A stretch of DNA of 64,000 bases from Nitrospirillum sp034653355 (GCF_034653355.1 NZ_JAYEER010000003.1:1860001-1924000); one strand, 5' to 3'. Shown: positions 18,204-28,226, counted from the stretch's first letter. Notes: generated by a model from the letters alone, not told the origin. Translations and numbers: made by a program.

Positions 18204-19480
18204 ATGGGGATGACGCGTCTCACGATCAGGACATTGGCGTGCGTGGCGCTGCTGGCGCTGAGCCCCGCGGCGCGGGCGGCACCGCCGGCCGTCGCGGTCG
18301 CGGCCGGCCCGGACCAGCGGCCGCACTTCGTCACCGCCACGGGACAGCCCTTCATCCCCAGGGGGTCAACTGGGTCGCCGTGTCGCCCGGTACCCCCACC
18401 ACGCAAAAGAACATCAGCTTCAACCCGGACTATTACCCGGCGCGCAGGGCCGCCATCCATGCCAGCCTGCGGGCGATGGCCAAGGACGGCTACACCTTCG
18501 TCCGCATCCGCCTGGATGCCGACGCCATCGCCGGCAAACCGGGAACCTACACGCTGGACGCGGCCTACATGGGCAACGTGGTGGATTTCGTCCGTGCGGC
18601 GGCGGACAGCGGCCTCTATGTGGAACTGACCGGGCAGTGGCTGCCCGCCAACTATTACATGCTGGTGTCGCGCGACGGCTTTCCCGATCCGGACCGCAAG
18701 AACACCTCGGGCATTAACCAACTGCTGTTGAGCCGGGGCTTGGCCTACGCCTACGGCCGCTACATCGCCGACGTCCTGGCCGGCATAAAGGCCGCCGATC
18801 CCCGATTGCTGTCCGCCATCTTCTGCGTCGATGTGTGGAATGAACTCGGCTTCGAATCCAAGGACCTGCCTTTTTCCCGGGAGGCAGGCCGCTTCACGGC
18901 GGAGGATGGCAGCGTCGTCGACCTGGCCGATCCCGCCAGCCGCCAAGCCCTGGCGGACAGGGCCACCACGCGCTGGATCGACGGCGTCATCAGCCAGGCC
19001 AAACAGGTGGCGCCCGGCATGCTGTTTACCGCCAGCATCTTCCCGCCCCTGGATGTCTATCGCGGCGGCTATGTCGGCGTGTACCAGCGCGACGCCAAAT
19101 GGGGCGACCCGCGCCAGCCCTTCCGCCTGTCCGCCATCGCGGCGTCAAAGGTGGACTTCCTGGAAATCCACCTCTATCCCCACACCAATGGCGGCACGCT
19201 GGACGCGCAGATGGCGTCCCTGGAATATCCGGCGGCCGCGATGCGCAAGCCCGTCGTGCTGGCGGAAACCGGCGCGTTCAAGAGCGAGATCGCGGACATC
19301 GGCCAGGTGGCCGGCACGCTGCGCGGGGTTTTGCGTCAGGCCTGCTCACTGGGCCTGGCCGGCTGGGCGTACTGGACCTGGGACACCGATAACCAGACGG
19401 AGCTGTGGAACCTGCAAGAGGCTGGCGGCTATCTGGAGCAACGCTTGTCGCCGCGATCCTTCGACTGGTGTGGCGGCTGA
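18204..19480 (+). CDS. Secreted GH5-like glycoside hydrolase (frameshifted)
   Basis: About 425 residues once one break is repaired. The start at 18204 follows GGAGG by five bases. A signal peptide is clear (MGMTRLTIRT..., cleavage near ARAAPP). The frame breaks at about 18356-18365: adding one G to the G-run joins PFIPRG to VNWVAVSP. The rest has family-5-type features: FVRIRLDAD, VDVWNELGF with the likely acid/base Glu, HLYPHTNGG, and VLAETGAFK with the likely nucleophile Glu, then WAYWTWD. Likely acts on a beta-glycan in the periplasm or outside; the substrate is unknown. Total length 1277 is one short of a multiple of three. Confidence 0.75.
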
Positions 19481-19565
19481 CACCGCCCCTCGTCCCCTGT
19501 GCATATGCAGCATGGATCGTTCCCCCGCCCCTGGAAAGGCGGCGGGCGGCCCTTATCTAAGGCCG

Positions 19566-20288
19566 ATGAACAGCCTATCCATCGCGCGCATCCTGCTGGT
19601 CGAGGACGATCCGGCGATGCGCACCCTGATCCTCCGCGTGCTTAAGGAAAACGGCTTCGAAGCCACCGGCGTGCGCGACGGCCGGGAGATGGCGGACGCG
19701 CTGGGCCAAGGCAGCTTCGACCTGGTGCTGCTGGACGTCATGCTGCCGGGGCAGAGCGGGCTGGACATCTGCCGGGAGCTGCGGCGCGCCAGCCAGGTGC
19801 CCATCATCATGGTCAGCGCCCATGGCGAGGAGATCGACATGGTGCTGGGCCTGGAGATGGGCGCCGACGACTATGTGCCCAAACCCTTCCGCGCCAAGGA
19901 ACTGCTGGCCCGTATCCGCGCCCTGCTGCGCCGTGCCGGTAATGGGGGCGACGCGAGCCCCATCGGATCGGTGCCCCAGGACGTCATGGTCTTCGCCGGC
20001 TGGCGCCTGGACCGCCGGCGGCGCGAACTGACGGATCCGGACGGTGTGGCGGTGGACCTGTCGGGGGCGGAGCACGACTTGCTGGTCAGCTTCCTGGAAA
20101 ATCGGCAGCGGGTCATCGGCCGGGAGCGCCTGCTGGAGCTGTCCCGCGCCCGCCTGGGCGAGGTGAACGACCGCAGCGTCGACGTACTGGTCAGCCGTCT
20201 GCGCCGCAAGCTGGGCGACGAGAACCGGCTGATCCGCACCATACGCGGCGTCGGCTACATCTTCACCGCCGACGTGACCATCCTGTGA
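19566..20288 (+). CDS. OmpR-family response regulator
   Basis: A 240-residue two-component regulator. The receiver domain (about 7-122) has the acidic pair VEDD, the phosphoacceptor Asp in LLDVMLPG (about 57) and the conserved Lys in YVPKPF (about 107). A winged-helix DNA-binding domain follows (about 140-235), with VDVLVSRLRRKLGD and IRTIRGVGYIF. It overlaps the start of the histidine kinase gene, so the two form one operon. No target is evident from neighbours. Confidence 0.92.
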   Translation: MNSLSIARILLVEDDPAMRTLILRVLKENGFEATGVRDGREMADALGQGSFDLVLLDVMLPGQSGLDICRELRRASQVPIIMVSAHGEEIDMVLGLEMGADDYVPKPFRAKELLARIRALLRRAGNGGDASPIGSVPQDVMVFAGWRLDRRRRELTDPDGVAVDLSGAEHDLLVSFLENRQRVIGRERLLELSRARLGEVNDRSVDVLVSRLRRKLGDENRLIRTIRGVGYIFTADVTIL

Positions 20289-21661
20289 CGCGGGGTCGTT
20301 TCCATCGCTGGGCTCATCTCTGGCCGCGCAGCCTCATTGGCCGCCTGGGCATGGTGCTGTTCGGGGCCGTGCTGCTGGCCGTCATCGGCAACGCCATCGT
20401 GCTGGGCCAGGCGGAGCAGCACTATGGCGACGAGACCCAGACCTGGCATATCGCCGAACAGGTGGAGACGGCGGGCCATGTCCTGTCCGCCATCGATCCG
20501 GCGCGGCGGGACAGCGTCGCCTCCTCCCTCTCCTCCCCCTACCTGACCTTCACCTGGGTGGGCGCGTCCCAAGCGCGGGGGGAGCAAGGCGACAATCCGG
20601 CCAGCTGGCTGCTGCGCCGCGAGATGATCCAGCATCGGTTCGCCCTGGCCGGCATGGACTTGCGTCTGCGCACAGCCCCGGCGACGCCGGAGAAGGCCTT
20701 TGACGGCGACGTGCGTCTGACGGATGGCAGCAGCCTGCGCTTCGGCGTCACCGACCTGCCCTCCACCGTGCCGGTCATCTACGCCCAGCTGGGCTCCATC
20801 GCCTTGCTGTCCATTGGCGTGCTGCTGATGGCCCTGTTCCTGGTGCAGACCCTGGCCTCTCCCCTGAAGATGCTGGTCAAGGCGGCGGACGCGGTGGGCA
20901 ACGGCCCACCGGTCTTCATCCCCACGCGGGGCCCGCAGGAGATCCGGCATGTGGCCCAGGCCTTCAACGCCATGCAGCGGCGCATCGACCGCCTGATCAC
21001 CAGCCGGACGGAAGCCCTGGCCGCCGTCTCCCATGACCTGCGCACACCCATCGGCCGCCTGCGCCTGCGCGCCGGCTTCCTGCCCAGCGCCGAGGACCGC
21101 GCCGCCTTCGACAGCGACTTGGATGAGATGGAGGGCATGGTCAACGATCTGCTGGACTATCTGGGCGGCGAGGAGGATCCGGAAAAGCCGCGCCGCACAG
21201 ACCTGCCGGCCCTGCTGTCCACCCTGGTGGACAACGCCACCGACGCCGGCCATGTCGCCAGCTATGAGGGGCCGGATCGCCTGCCCCTGACCCTGCGGCC
21301 GCTGGGCATGCGCCGGGCGTTTTCCAACATCATCAACAACGCCATCGCGTATGGCGGAGCGGCCCGGGTCTCGGTGCGCGACACGGAAAAAAACGCCGTC
21401 GTCACCATCAGCGACGACGGCCCGGGCATCCCCGAGGCCCAGGCCGAGGCGGTGTTCGAACCCTTTCACCGGCTGGAGGAATCCCGCAACCGGGGCACCG
21501 GCGGCACCGGCTTGGGCCTGACCATCGCCCGCCAGGCGGTAACGCGGGAGGGCGGCACTATCGTCCTGCGGAACCGACCGGAGGGCGGGCTTTCGGTCAT
21601 CATTACGATTCCGAAACGGGATGATCCGGCGCAAAAGATCGGCAGACACACTTTGTCATAA
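20285..21661 (+). CDS. Sensor histidine kinase
   Basis: A 458-residue membrane kinase, partner of the response regulator it overlaps (GTG start inside the regulator's last codons). Membrane helices lie at about 17-42 and 160-195, flanking a periplasmic domain of about 115 residues. Then come HAMP (about 195-245), the phosphoacceptor in AVSHDLRTPIGRL (His about 250), and a HATPase domain with NNAIAYGG, DDGPGIP and GTGLGL. The periplasmic sensor shows no recognisable fold, so the signal is unknown. Confidence 0.92.
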   Translation: MTRGRFHRWAHLWPRSLIGRLGMVLFGAVLLAVIGNAIVLGQAEQHYGDETQTWHIAEQVETAGHVLSAIDPARRDSVASSLSSPYLTFTWVGASQARGEQGDNPASWLLRREMIQHRFALAGMDLRLRTAPATPEKAFDGDVRLTDGSSLRFGVTDLPSTVPVIYAQLGSIALLSIGVLLMALFLVQTLASPLKMLVKAADAVGNGPPVFIPTRGPQEIRHVAQAFNAMQRRIDRLITSRTEALAAVSHDLRTPIGRLRLRAGFLPSAEDRAAFDSDLDEMEGMVNDLLDYLGGEEDPEKPRRTDLPALLSTLVDNATDAGHVASYEGPDRLPLTLRPLGMRRAFSNIINNAIAYGGAARVSVRDTEKNAVVTISDDGPGIPEAQAEAVFEPFHRLEESRNRGTGGTGLGLTIARQAVTREGGTIVLRNRPEGGLSVIITIPKRDDPAQKIGRHTLS

Positions 21662-21792
21662 TCGAAACGTATCCGGGAAAAACTCAGGCCTTAAGTCTTG
21701 ATGGCCCCCAACGGGGACGGTGGTTCCAGGCGCCCTTCGCCCCCCACCGTCCGGCCAGGGATCATCGACTTGAACGCGAGGGTCTTCCCATC

Positions 21793-22521
21793 ATGGACAG
21801 CATCATCGACGGCGTGTCGCACTTCCGATCTGTTGTCTTCCCCGAACAGCGGTCGCTGTACCGCAAGCTGGCCCACCACGGGCAGCAGCCCAAGGCGCTG
21901 GTGATTTCCTGCGCCGACAGCCGCGTTGTGCCGGAGATCATCACCCAGAGCGGCCCGGGCGAGATGTTCGTCTGCCGCAACGCCGGCAACATCGTCCCGC
22001 CCTTCAGCCAGGTGAACGGCGGCGTCTCCTCCGCCATCGAATACGCGGTGGTGGGCCTGGGCGTGAACGACATCGTCGTCTGCGGCCATTCCGACTGCGG
22101 CGCCATGAAGGCCCTGCTGAAGCCCGAGGCGCTGAAGGACATGCCCAACGTGGCCGCCTGGCTGCGCCACGCCGAAAGCGCCCGCCATGTGCTGCGCGAG
22201 GCCTACAGCCTGCTGCCGGAGGCGGAGGCCGCCCGCGTGCTGGCCATGGAGAATGTGGTGGCGCAGCTGAACCACCTGCGCAGCCATCCCTCCGTCGCCG
22301 CCAAGCTCGCCGCCGGACAGCTGAACCTGCACGGCTGGTTCTTCGACCTGGAGAACGGTCACATCCTGGCCCTGGACGGCGAGACGGGGACGTTCCTGCC
22401 CGTGGGCGACAAGAACCAGACCTTGCAGGTGGCCGTGCGCGGCATGCGCCGGGCCGTGACGCCCCTTGGGGCCGATCCCTGCTGCGCCCAGCACGCCCAT
22501 CACGTCACCGCGGCCGAGTAA
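21793..22521 (+). CDS. Beta-class carbonic anhydrase
   Basis: A 242-residue zinc enzyme that interconverts CO2 and bicarbonate. Zinc ligands are Cys40 (ISCADSR), His99 and Cys102 (CGHSDCGAM), with the Asp42/Arg44 dyad. The fold is complete to HGWFFDLENG. The gene is followed after about 10 bases by a SulP anion transporter, which suggests a shared role in bicarbonate supply (inference). The C-terminus is unusual in having CCAQHAHH, possibly metal-binding. Confidence 0.93.
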   Translation: MDSIIDGVSHFRSVVFPEQRSLYRKLAHHGQQPKALVISCADSRVVPEIITQSGPGEMFVCRNAGNIVPPFSQVNGGVSSAIEYAVVGLGVNDIVVCGHSDCGAMKALLKPEALKDMPNVAAWLRHAESARHVLREAYSLLPEAEAARVLAMENVVAQLNHLRSHPSVAAKLAAGQLNLHGWFFDLENGHILALDGETGTFLPVGDKNQTLQVAVRGMRRAVTPLGADPCCAQHAHHVTAAE

Positions 22522-22530
22522 GGGAGCGTG

Positions 22531-24063
22531 ATGATGCAGCGTTTTTTTCCCGCCACGCTGGCGCGGGACCTCCCCGCGTCCATCGTGGTCTTCCTGGTGG
22601 CCATGCCGCTGTGCATGGGCATCGCCATCGCCTCCGGCGCGCCACCTGAAAAGGGGCTGATCACCGGCATCATCGGCGGCATCGTCGTCGGCCTGCTGGC
22701 GGGGTCGCCCCTGCAGGTCAGCGGCCCCGCCGCCGGCCTGGCGGTCATCGTCTTCGAACTGATCCGCGACGCCGGCATCGGCGCCCTGGGTCCCGTGCTG
22801 ATCATGGCCGGCCTGATCCAGACGGCCGCCGGCATGCTGAAGCTGGGGCAATGGTTCCGCGCCATCTCCCCCGCCGTGGTGCACGGCATGCTGGCCGGCA
22901 TCGGCGTGCTGATCGTGGCGGGTCAGCTGCACGTCATGCTGGACGCCAAGCCCCAGGCGGGCGGCCTGGCCAACATCCTGGCCGCCCCCGCCGCCTATTT
23001 CGGCCTGTTCCCCTTCAACGGCGACGCGGCCGAGGCGGCGCTGGGCATCGGCCTGCTGACCATCACGACGATGCTGGTGTGGGAATGGGTGCGGCCCCAG
23101 CGCCTGCGCCTGGTGCCGGGCGCCCTGGTGGGCGTGGTGGCCGCCACTCTGGCCGCCACCCTGCTGAACCTGCCCGTGGCCAAGGTGGCCGTGCCGGAAA
23201 GCCTGTGGGGCAGCATCCAGATGCCCGACCTGGCCAATGGCTTCGGTCTGTTCGAACCCAGGCTGATCATCATGGCGGTGGCCATCGCCTTCATCGCCAG
23301 CGCCGAAACCCTGCTGTCGGCGGCGGCGGTGGACCGCATGCATGACGGCGTGCGCACCAACTACAACCGGGAACTGACCGCCCAGGGCGTGGGCAACATG
23401 CTCTGCGGCCTGGCCGGCGCCCTGCCCATGACCGGCGTCATCGTGCGCAGTTCCGCCAACGTGCAGGCCGGCGGCGCCACCCGCGCCTCCACCATCCTGC
23501 ACGGCGTGTGGATCCTGGGTGCCGTCGCCCTGCTGCCCTGGCTGCTGCGGGCCATCCCCATGTCGGCCCTGGCCGGCGTGCTGGTGGTCACGGGGTATCG
23601 CCTGGTCAGCGTGGCCCATGCCCGCCACCTGTTCGAACGCTATGGCGCCCTGCCGGCCGCCATCTGGGCCGCCACCTTGATCACCGTGGTCGCCACCGAC
23701 CTGCTGACCGGCGTGCTGGTGGGCCTGGGTCTCAGCCTCATTGAGTTGCTGCCCCAGGTGCGCCGCCTGCGCCTGCTGGTCGTCACCCGCGAGAAGGGGG
23801 CGGGCGAGTGGGAAGTGGTGCTGTCCGGCTCCGCCAGCCTCGTGCAGCTGCCGCGCCTGGCCCAGGCGCTGGAGAGCCTGCCACCCGCCGGGCGGGTCAC
23901 CCTGCGCCTGCGGTCCCTCTGGTTCATGGACCACACCTGCGCCGAGCTGATCAGCGGCTGGATGGAACGGCGGCGTGCCCAGGGCGAGCGGGTGGTCATC
24001 GATGACGGCGACGTCGCCCGCCACCAGGAATTCGCCGCCAAGCTTCAGGTCAGCCACGGCTGA
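22531..24063 (+). CDS. SulP-family anion transporter (possible bicarbonate transporter)
   Basis: A transporter of about 510 residues with 10 or more membrane helices. The N-terminus has DLPASIVVFLVAMPLCMG and then GAPPEKGLITGIIGG, both typical of SulP proteins; the C-terminal 70 residues form a short STAS-like domain. ATG codons at 22531 and 22534 both fit the upstream AGGGAG. Coupling to a carbonic anhydrase gene resembles BicA-type bicarbonate systems, but sulfate or other anions cannot be excluded. Some relatives are annotated as sulfate permeases by homology only. Confidence 0.87.
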   Translation: MMQRFFPATLARDLPASIVVFLVAMPLCMGIAIASGAPPEKGLITGIIGGIVVGLLAGSPLQVSGPAAGLAVIVFELIRDAGIGALGPVLIMAGLIQTAAGMLKLGQWFRAISPAVVHGMLAGIGVLIVAGQLHVMLDAKPQAGGLANILAAPAAYFGLFPFNGDAAEAALGIGLLTITTMLVWEWVRPQRLRLVPGALVGVVAATLAATLLNLPVAKVAVPESLWGSIQMPDLANGFGLFEPRLIIMAVAIAFIASAETLLSAAAVDRMHDGVRTNYNRELTAQGVGNMLCGLAGALPMTGVIVRSSANVQAGGATRASTILHGVWILGAVALLPWLLRAIPMSALAGVLVVTGYRLVSVAHARHLFERYGALPAAIWAATLITVVATDLLTGVLVGLGLSLIELLPQVRRLRLLVVTREKGAGEWEVVLSGSASLVQLPRLAQALESLPPAGRVTLRLRSLWFMDHTCAELISGWMERRRAQGERVVIDDGDVARHQEFAAKLQVSHG

Positions 24064-24098
24064 TCCCCAACCCGGCATCATTCATCAAGGAGGAAACC

Positions 24099-24461
24099 AT
24101 GCGCTTCACCAAGACCCTGGCCCTGATCCCCGTGCTGGCCGCCTTGGCCATTCCCCTGGGCGCCGCCCAGGCGTCCGGCACGGCCGCGGCAGGCACCCAG
24201 GTGCCCGCCATCACCATCACCGCCGCGCAGACCGATGCCGCGCGCCGCGTCTGCCGCGACACGCTGGGCCTGGCCCCGGCCAACGTGGACTTCGCGGCCT
24301 GTGTCGACAGCCTGAAGACCCAGGCCGCCGCCGCCCAGCAGCCGGTCCCGGAAGCCCGCGCCTGCGCCGAGATGGGCCACACCCCCGGCGGCACCGACCA
24401 CCGCCACTGCGTCGCCCACTTGGCGTCCGCGGTCAGCCACGCCCAGACGCCGCTGAACTGA
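24099..24461 (+). CDS. Small secreted protein of unknown function
   Basis: A 120-residue exported protein with a strong ribosome binding site (AAGGAGG) and a clear signal peptide, cleavage near AAQASG. The mature part contains four Cys and several His (VCRDTLG, FAACVDSL, ARACAEMGH, HRHCVAHL), which might bind metal or form disulfides. It lies 35 bases after the SulP gene and before a terminator, so it is probably the last gene of the carbonic anhydrase operon. Family not recognised. Confidence 0.75.
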   Translation: MRFTKTLALIPVLAALAIPLGAAQASGTAAAGTQVPAITITAAQTDAARRVCRDTLGLAPANVDFAACVDSLKTQAAAAQQPVPEARACAEMGHTPGGTDHRHCVAHLASAVSHAQTPLN

Positions 24462-24567
24462 GCGGCATCCGCGTCATCCCTTCATCTCAACCTTGAAATC
24501 GGGCGGCGTCCTTGACTGCCCGGGTGCGGCTCCCATCCACCCGGTCCCTACCCCAGCGTCCGCCCGT

Positions 24568-24601
24568 GCCCATCCCTCTTCCTCGGGGGATGGGCTTTTT
24601 T
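24568..24601 (+). terminator. Intrinsic terminator after the carbonic anhydrase / SulP group
   Basis: A 9-bp perfect stem (GCCCATCCC / GGGATGGGC) with a 10-base loop, then six T. It closes the transcript of the carbonic anhydrase, SulP and small secreted protein genes. Confidence 0.88.
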
Positions 24602-24741
24602 CTTGGGGAAGACAAGGGGGGCGGGCCTGCGCGCTCCACCGGATCGTCGGCTTTGCGGTTCGCCGCGTTCATGCTATCAAGCCGGCATAACATGGATATT
24701 TCCCACATCTTTGTCCGCGTAATTGCCGACCGTGCCGCCCC

Positions 24742-25800
24742 ATGCATCCCTATCTGCGCTCCTTCCGACCCACCCAGCCGGGCCTGCCGGCGCCGGGCCG
24801 TATCCGCATCTTTGTCGGCGCCCTGCTGGGCATCCTGCTGACCACGCTGATCAGCCGCTGGTGGCTGGGCGGCAGCGCCGCTGGCCTGCCCTATCTGGTG
24901 GCGCCCATCGGCGCTTCCAGCGTGCTGGTGTTCGCCGCTCCCGCCACGCCGCTGGCCCAACCCTGGGCGGTGTTCGGCGGCAACGTTGTGTCAGGCATGG
25001 CGGGCGTGCTGTGCGCCAGGCTGATCCCCGACCCGGTGCTGGCCGGTGCTTGCGCCGTGGCCCTGGCCATCCTGGGCATGTCCTACCTGCGCTGCCTGCA
25101 CCCGCCGGGCGGCGCCGTGGCGCTGACCGCCGTGCTGGGCGGCCCGGCCATCCAGGCGGCGGGCGTTGGCTTCGTCGCCGCCCCCGTGGCGGTGAACACG
25201 GCGATCCTCATCGCCATGGGCCTGGCCTTCAACAACCTGACCCGGCACCGTTATCCCCACGTGGCGCCTGCCCAGCCACACGTCGCCCGCAACACCGCCG
25301 GCTACACCATCGAAGACCTGGACCAGGTGCTGGCCCATTACGGCGAGCAGTTGGACGTGGACCGCGACGACCTGGACGCCGTTTTCCGCCAGGTGGAGGC
25401 GCGCGCCTACCAGCGCCGCCACGGTGACATCCGCTGTGGCGACATCCGATCCCGCGTACCTGCGGCCGTCGGGCCGGAGGATACTGTGGCGACCGTGCGC
25501 GGCCTGATGGCGGACTACCATATGCGCGGCGTGCCGGTGACGGACGAGACCGGGCGCCTGCTGGGCGTCATTCCACCCCAGCCCGCCACCGTCCCCGGCC
25601 GCCACGGCATCCGCCGACTGGTGCGGCCGGCGGTGACGGCCCTGGGCACCACGCCCGTGGTCAACATCCTGCCCGCCATGACCGCCGGCGCGCATGAGGC
25701 CATGGTGGTGGACGAAACCGGCCGCCTGGTGGGCATGATCACCACCGCCGACCTGCTGTCGGCGCTCTACGGCAATGAGCCGGTGGCGCTGGTCGGATAA
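24742..25800 (+). CDS. HPP-family membrane protein with CBS domain pair
   Basis: A 352-residue protein. The first half (about 20-170) is an HPP membrane domain with the signature CLHPPGGAVALTAV; the second half has two CBS repeats (about 225-275 and 300-350), ending in GRLVGMITTADLLSALYG. HPP proteins include a plant plastid nitrite transporter; bacterial roles are poorly known. CBS pairs usually bind adenine nucleotides and gate the attached module. It stands alone and converges on mltG, with stops 3 bases apart. Confidence 0.87.
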   Translation: MHPYLRSFRPTQPGLPAPGRIRIFVGALLGILLTTLISRWWLGGSAAGLPYLVAPIGASSVLVFAAPATPLAQPWAVFGGNVVSGMAGVLCARLIPDPVLAGACAVALAILGMSYLRCLHPPGGAVALTAVLGGPAIQAAGVGFVAAPVAVNTAILIAMGLAFNNLTRHRYPHVAPAQPHVARNTAGYTIEDLDQVLAHYGEQLDVDRDDLDAVFRQVEARAYQRRHGDIRCGDIRSRVPAAVGPEDTVATVRGLMADYHMRGVPVTDETGRLLGVIPPQPATVPGRHGIRRLVRPAVTALGTTPVVNILPAMTAGAHEAMVVDETGRLVGMITTADLLSALYGNEPVALVG

Positions 25801-25803
25801 CCC

Positions 25804-26841
25804 CTACCGCTGCGCCTTTTCCCGCAGGTCGCGCCATTTGTCGACGTTGCGGTTGTGCTCGGCCAGGGATGTTGCGAAGGCGTGGCCGCCGCTGCCGTCG
25901 GCGACGAAGTAGAGGTCGGCGCTGGCCAAGGGATTGGCCACGGCGCGCAGGGCCTCGCGGCCCGGATTGGCGATGGGGCCGGGCGGCAAGCCGGCCACGA
26001 CATAGGTGTTGTAGGGCGACTCCACCGCCAGATCGGCGTGGGTCAGCGTGCGGCCCAGGGGACCGGCGCCATTGGTCAGGATATAGATGACGGTGGGGTC
26101 CGACTGCAGGCGCATGCCCAGCTTTAGGCGATTGTAAAAGACGGCGGCGATATGCGGCCGCTCCGCCGGCACGCCCGTTTCCTTTTCCACCAGCGAGGCC
26201 ATGGTCACCATCTCCTCCGGCGACTTCAGGGCCACACCCGGCGCGCGGGCCTCCCAGATCTCGTCCACCGCCTTGCGCATCGCGGCCCGCATGCGCTCCA
26301 CCATCTGCGCACGGCCGTAGTTCAGCCCGAAGAAATAGGTTTCGGGCAACAGGCTGCCTTCCGCCGGCTTTTCCGTGATGGTGCCGGACAGGGCGGGCTC
26401 CGCCTCGATCAGCGCGACGATCTGGGCGGAGGTCAGGCCTTCGGGTATGGTCAGGCGATGCACCACGGTCTTGCCGCTGCGCAGCAGGGCGACCACGTCC
26501 TTCAGCGAGACATGGGCCGGAAAGGCGTATTCACCGGGCTTCGGCACCTGGCTGCCCACGCCCAGCACGCTGCTGACGCGCACGGCCGCGACGAAGTCGA
26601 TGTCGCCGCGCACGACGCCGGCCTCCGCCAGTGTTTGCCCCATGGTCTGCAAGCCGCCGCGCGAGGACACAACGACGACGCGATCCTGCGTCAGTGGGCC
26701 GGGATCGACATAGCGGTGATAGCCCACCCAGGCCAGCGCGGCCGACACCAGAACGACCAGGGCCGCCGCCTGCAGGAGACGGCGGCCCAGGGAAGACGCA
26801 AGTCGGGATTTGGGTCCCGGGACCGGAACCTTGTCGGTCAC
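25804..26841 (-). CDS. mltG: Endolytic murein transglycosylase MltG
   Basis: A 345-residue inner-membrane enzyme that cleaves nascent glycan strands and so sets their length. The GTG start at 26841 overlaps the fabF stop by four bases, and gives a short cytoplasmic segment, one membrane helix (about 20-40) and a LysM-like then YceG domain. The catalytic Glu lies in ASLVEKETG, followed by AAVFYNRLKLGMRLQSDPT, and the C-terminus has TYVVAGLPPGPIANPG. The fabF-mltG order is common in proteobacteria. Confidence 0.93.
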   Translation of the reverse strand: MTDKVPVPGPKSRLASSLGRRLLQAAALVVLVSAALAWVGYHRYVDPGPLTQDRVVVVSSRGGLQTMGQTLAEAGVVRGDIDFVAAVRVSSVLGVGSQVPKPGEYAFPAHVSLKDVVALLRSGKTVVHRLTIPEGLTSAQIVALIEAEPALSGTITEKPAEGSLLPETYFFGLNYGRAQMVERMRAAMRKAVDEIWEARAPGVALKSPEEMVTMASLVEKETGVPAERPHIAAVFYNRLKLGMRLQSDPTVIYILTNGAGPLGRTLTHADLAVESPYNTYVVAGLPPGPIANPGREALRAVANPLASADLYFVADGSGGHAFATSLAEHNRNVDKWRDLREKAQR

Positions 26842-28109
26842 GAGCCGGTGTATTCCTTGACGATCAGCGAGGCGTTGGTGCCGCCGAACCCGAAGGAGTT
26901 CGACAGGGCGGCCCGCACACGGCGCTTCTTGGACTTGTGCGGCACCAGGTCGACACCGGCGCACTCGTCGGACGGGTTGTCCAGGTTCAGCGTGGGCGGC
27001 ACTTGCTGGTCACGGATGGCGAGCACCGAGAAGATGGCCTCGATGGCGCCCGCCGCCCCCAGCAGGTGGCCGGTGGCCGACTTGGTGGAAGACATGGAGG
27101 CGGTGTTCAGCGCCTCGCCGAACAGACGCTTCACGGCGCCCAGCTCGATCAGGTCGCCCAGGGGGGTGGAGGTGCCGTGGGCGTTGACGTAGTCGATGTC
27201 GGCCGGGGTCATGCCGGCGCGCTTCAGCGCCATGGCCATGGAGCGGTAGCCGCCGTTGCCGTCATCCGCCGGGGCGGTGATGTGGTGGGCGTCGCCCGAC
27301 AGGCCATAGCCCACGACCTCGGCGTAAATCTTGGCGCCGCGGGCCTTGGCGTGCTCCAGCTCCTCCAGGACGACGACGCCAGCGCCCTCGCCCATCACGA
27401 AGCCGTCACGGTCCTTATCATAGGGGCGCGAGGCCCTCTCCGGCGTCTCGTTGAAGCCGGTGGACAGCGCGCGGGCGGCGGCGAAGCCGGCCACACCCAG
27501 GCGGTTGATCGCCGCCTCGGCGCCGCCGGCGACCATCACGTCGCAGTCGTCCCACATGATCAAGCGGGCGGCGTCGCCGATGGCATGCGCACCGGTGGAG
27601 CAGGCGGTGACGGCCGAATGGTTCGGGCCCTTGAAGCCATGGATGATCGACACGTGGCCGGAGACCAGGTTGATCAGGGCCGACGGAATAAAGAAGGGGG
27701 AAATGCGGCGCGGGCCCTTTTCGGCCAGCAGCAACGATGTTTCATAAATGGAGGACAAGCCGCCGATGCCGGAACCGATCATGACGCCGGTGCGCTCACG
27801 ATCCTCTTCCGACTGCGGCTCCCAACCGCTGTCCTTCACCGCCTCGGCCGCCGCGGCGACGCCGTAGATGATGAAGTCGTCCATCTTCTTCTGGTCCTTG
27901 GGCGGGACCGAAAGATCGGGGTTGAAGGTGCCGTTGGTGCCGTCGCCCCGGGGAACCATGCCGCCGATCTTGGCCGGCAGGTCGGACACGTCGAAGGTGT
28001 CGATGGCGCGGATACCCGACTTGCCGTCGAGCAGCCGTTTCCACGAGTGCTCAACGCCCGTTCCCAGAGGGGTAACCAACCCGAGACCGGTGATGACGAC
28101 GCGACGCAT
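26838..28109 (-). CDS. fabF: 3-oxoacyl-[acyl-carrier-protein] synthase II
   Basis: A 423-residue condensing enzyme for fatty acid elongation. The catalytic triad is visible: Cys in TACSTGAHAIG (about 170), His in NAHGTSTPLGD (about 310) and His in SATGHLLGAAGAIE (about 345). The C-terminal FGFGGTNASLIVK is standard. It belongs to the cluster fabD-fabG-acpP-fabF-mltG on the minus strand. Confidence 0.97.
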   Translation of the reverse strand: MRRVVITGLGLVTPLGTGVEHSWKRLLDGKSGIRAIDTFDVSDLPAKIGGMVPRGDGTNGTFNPDLSVPPKDQKKMDDFIIYGVAAAAEAVKDSGWEPQSEEDRERTGVMIGSGIGGLSSIYETSLLLAEKGPRRISPFFIPSALINLVSGHVSIIHGFKGPNHSAVTACSTGAHAIGDAARLIMWDDCDVMVAGGAEAAINRLGVAGFAAARALSTGFNETPERASRPYDKDRDGFVMGEGAGVVVLEELEHAKARGAKIYAEVVGYGLSGDAHHITAPADDGNGGYRSMAMALKRAGMTPADIDYVNAHGTSTPLGDLIELGAVKRLFGEALNTASMSSTKSATGHLLGAAGAIEAIFSVLAIRDQQVPPTLNLDNPSDECAGVDLVPHKSKKRRVRAALSNSFGFGGTNASLIVKEYTGS

Positions 28110-28226
28110 GGGTCAGACCTGTACCTAGTTCCAGAAGAAGTAAGGGCCTGGAATCGGACTCGAGGGTTTCCGAAGATCCGGTGTTCGCCTAGGCCCCGCA
28201 AAAACCAGCAAGGGCTTTTCCGGTTC

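Noticed and set aside
21691..24081. A 796-codon minus-strand frame opposite carbonic anhydrase and SulP
   Set aside because: His/Gly/Gln-rich shadow of two well-supported plus-strand genes.
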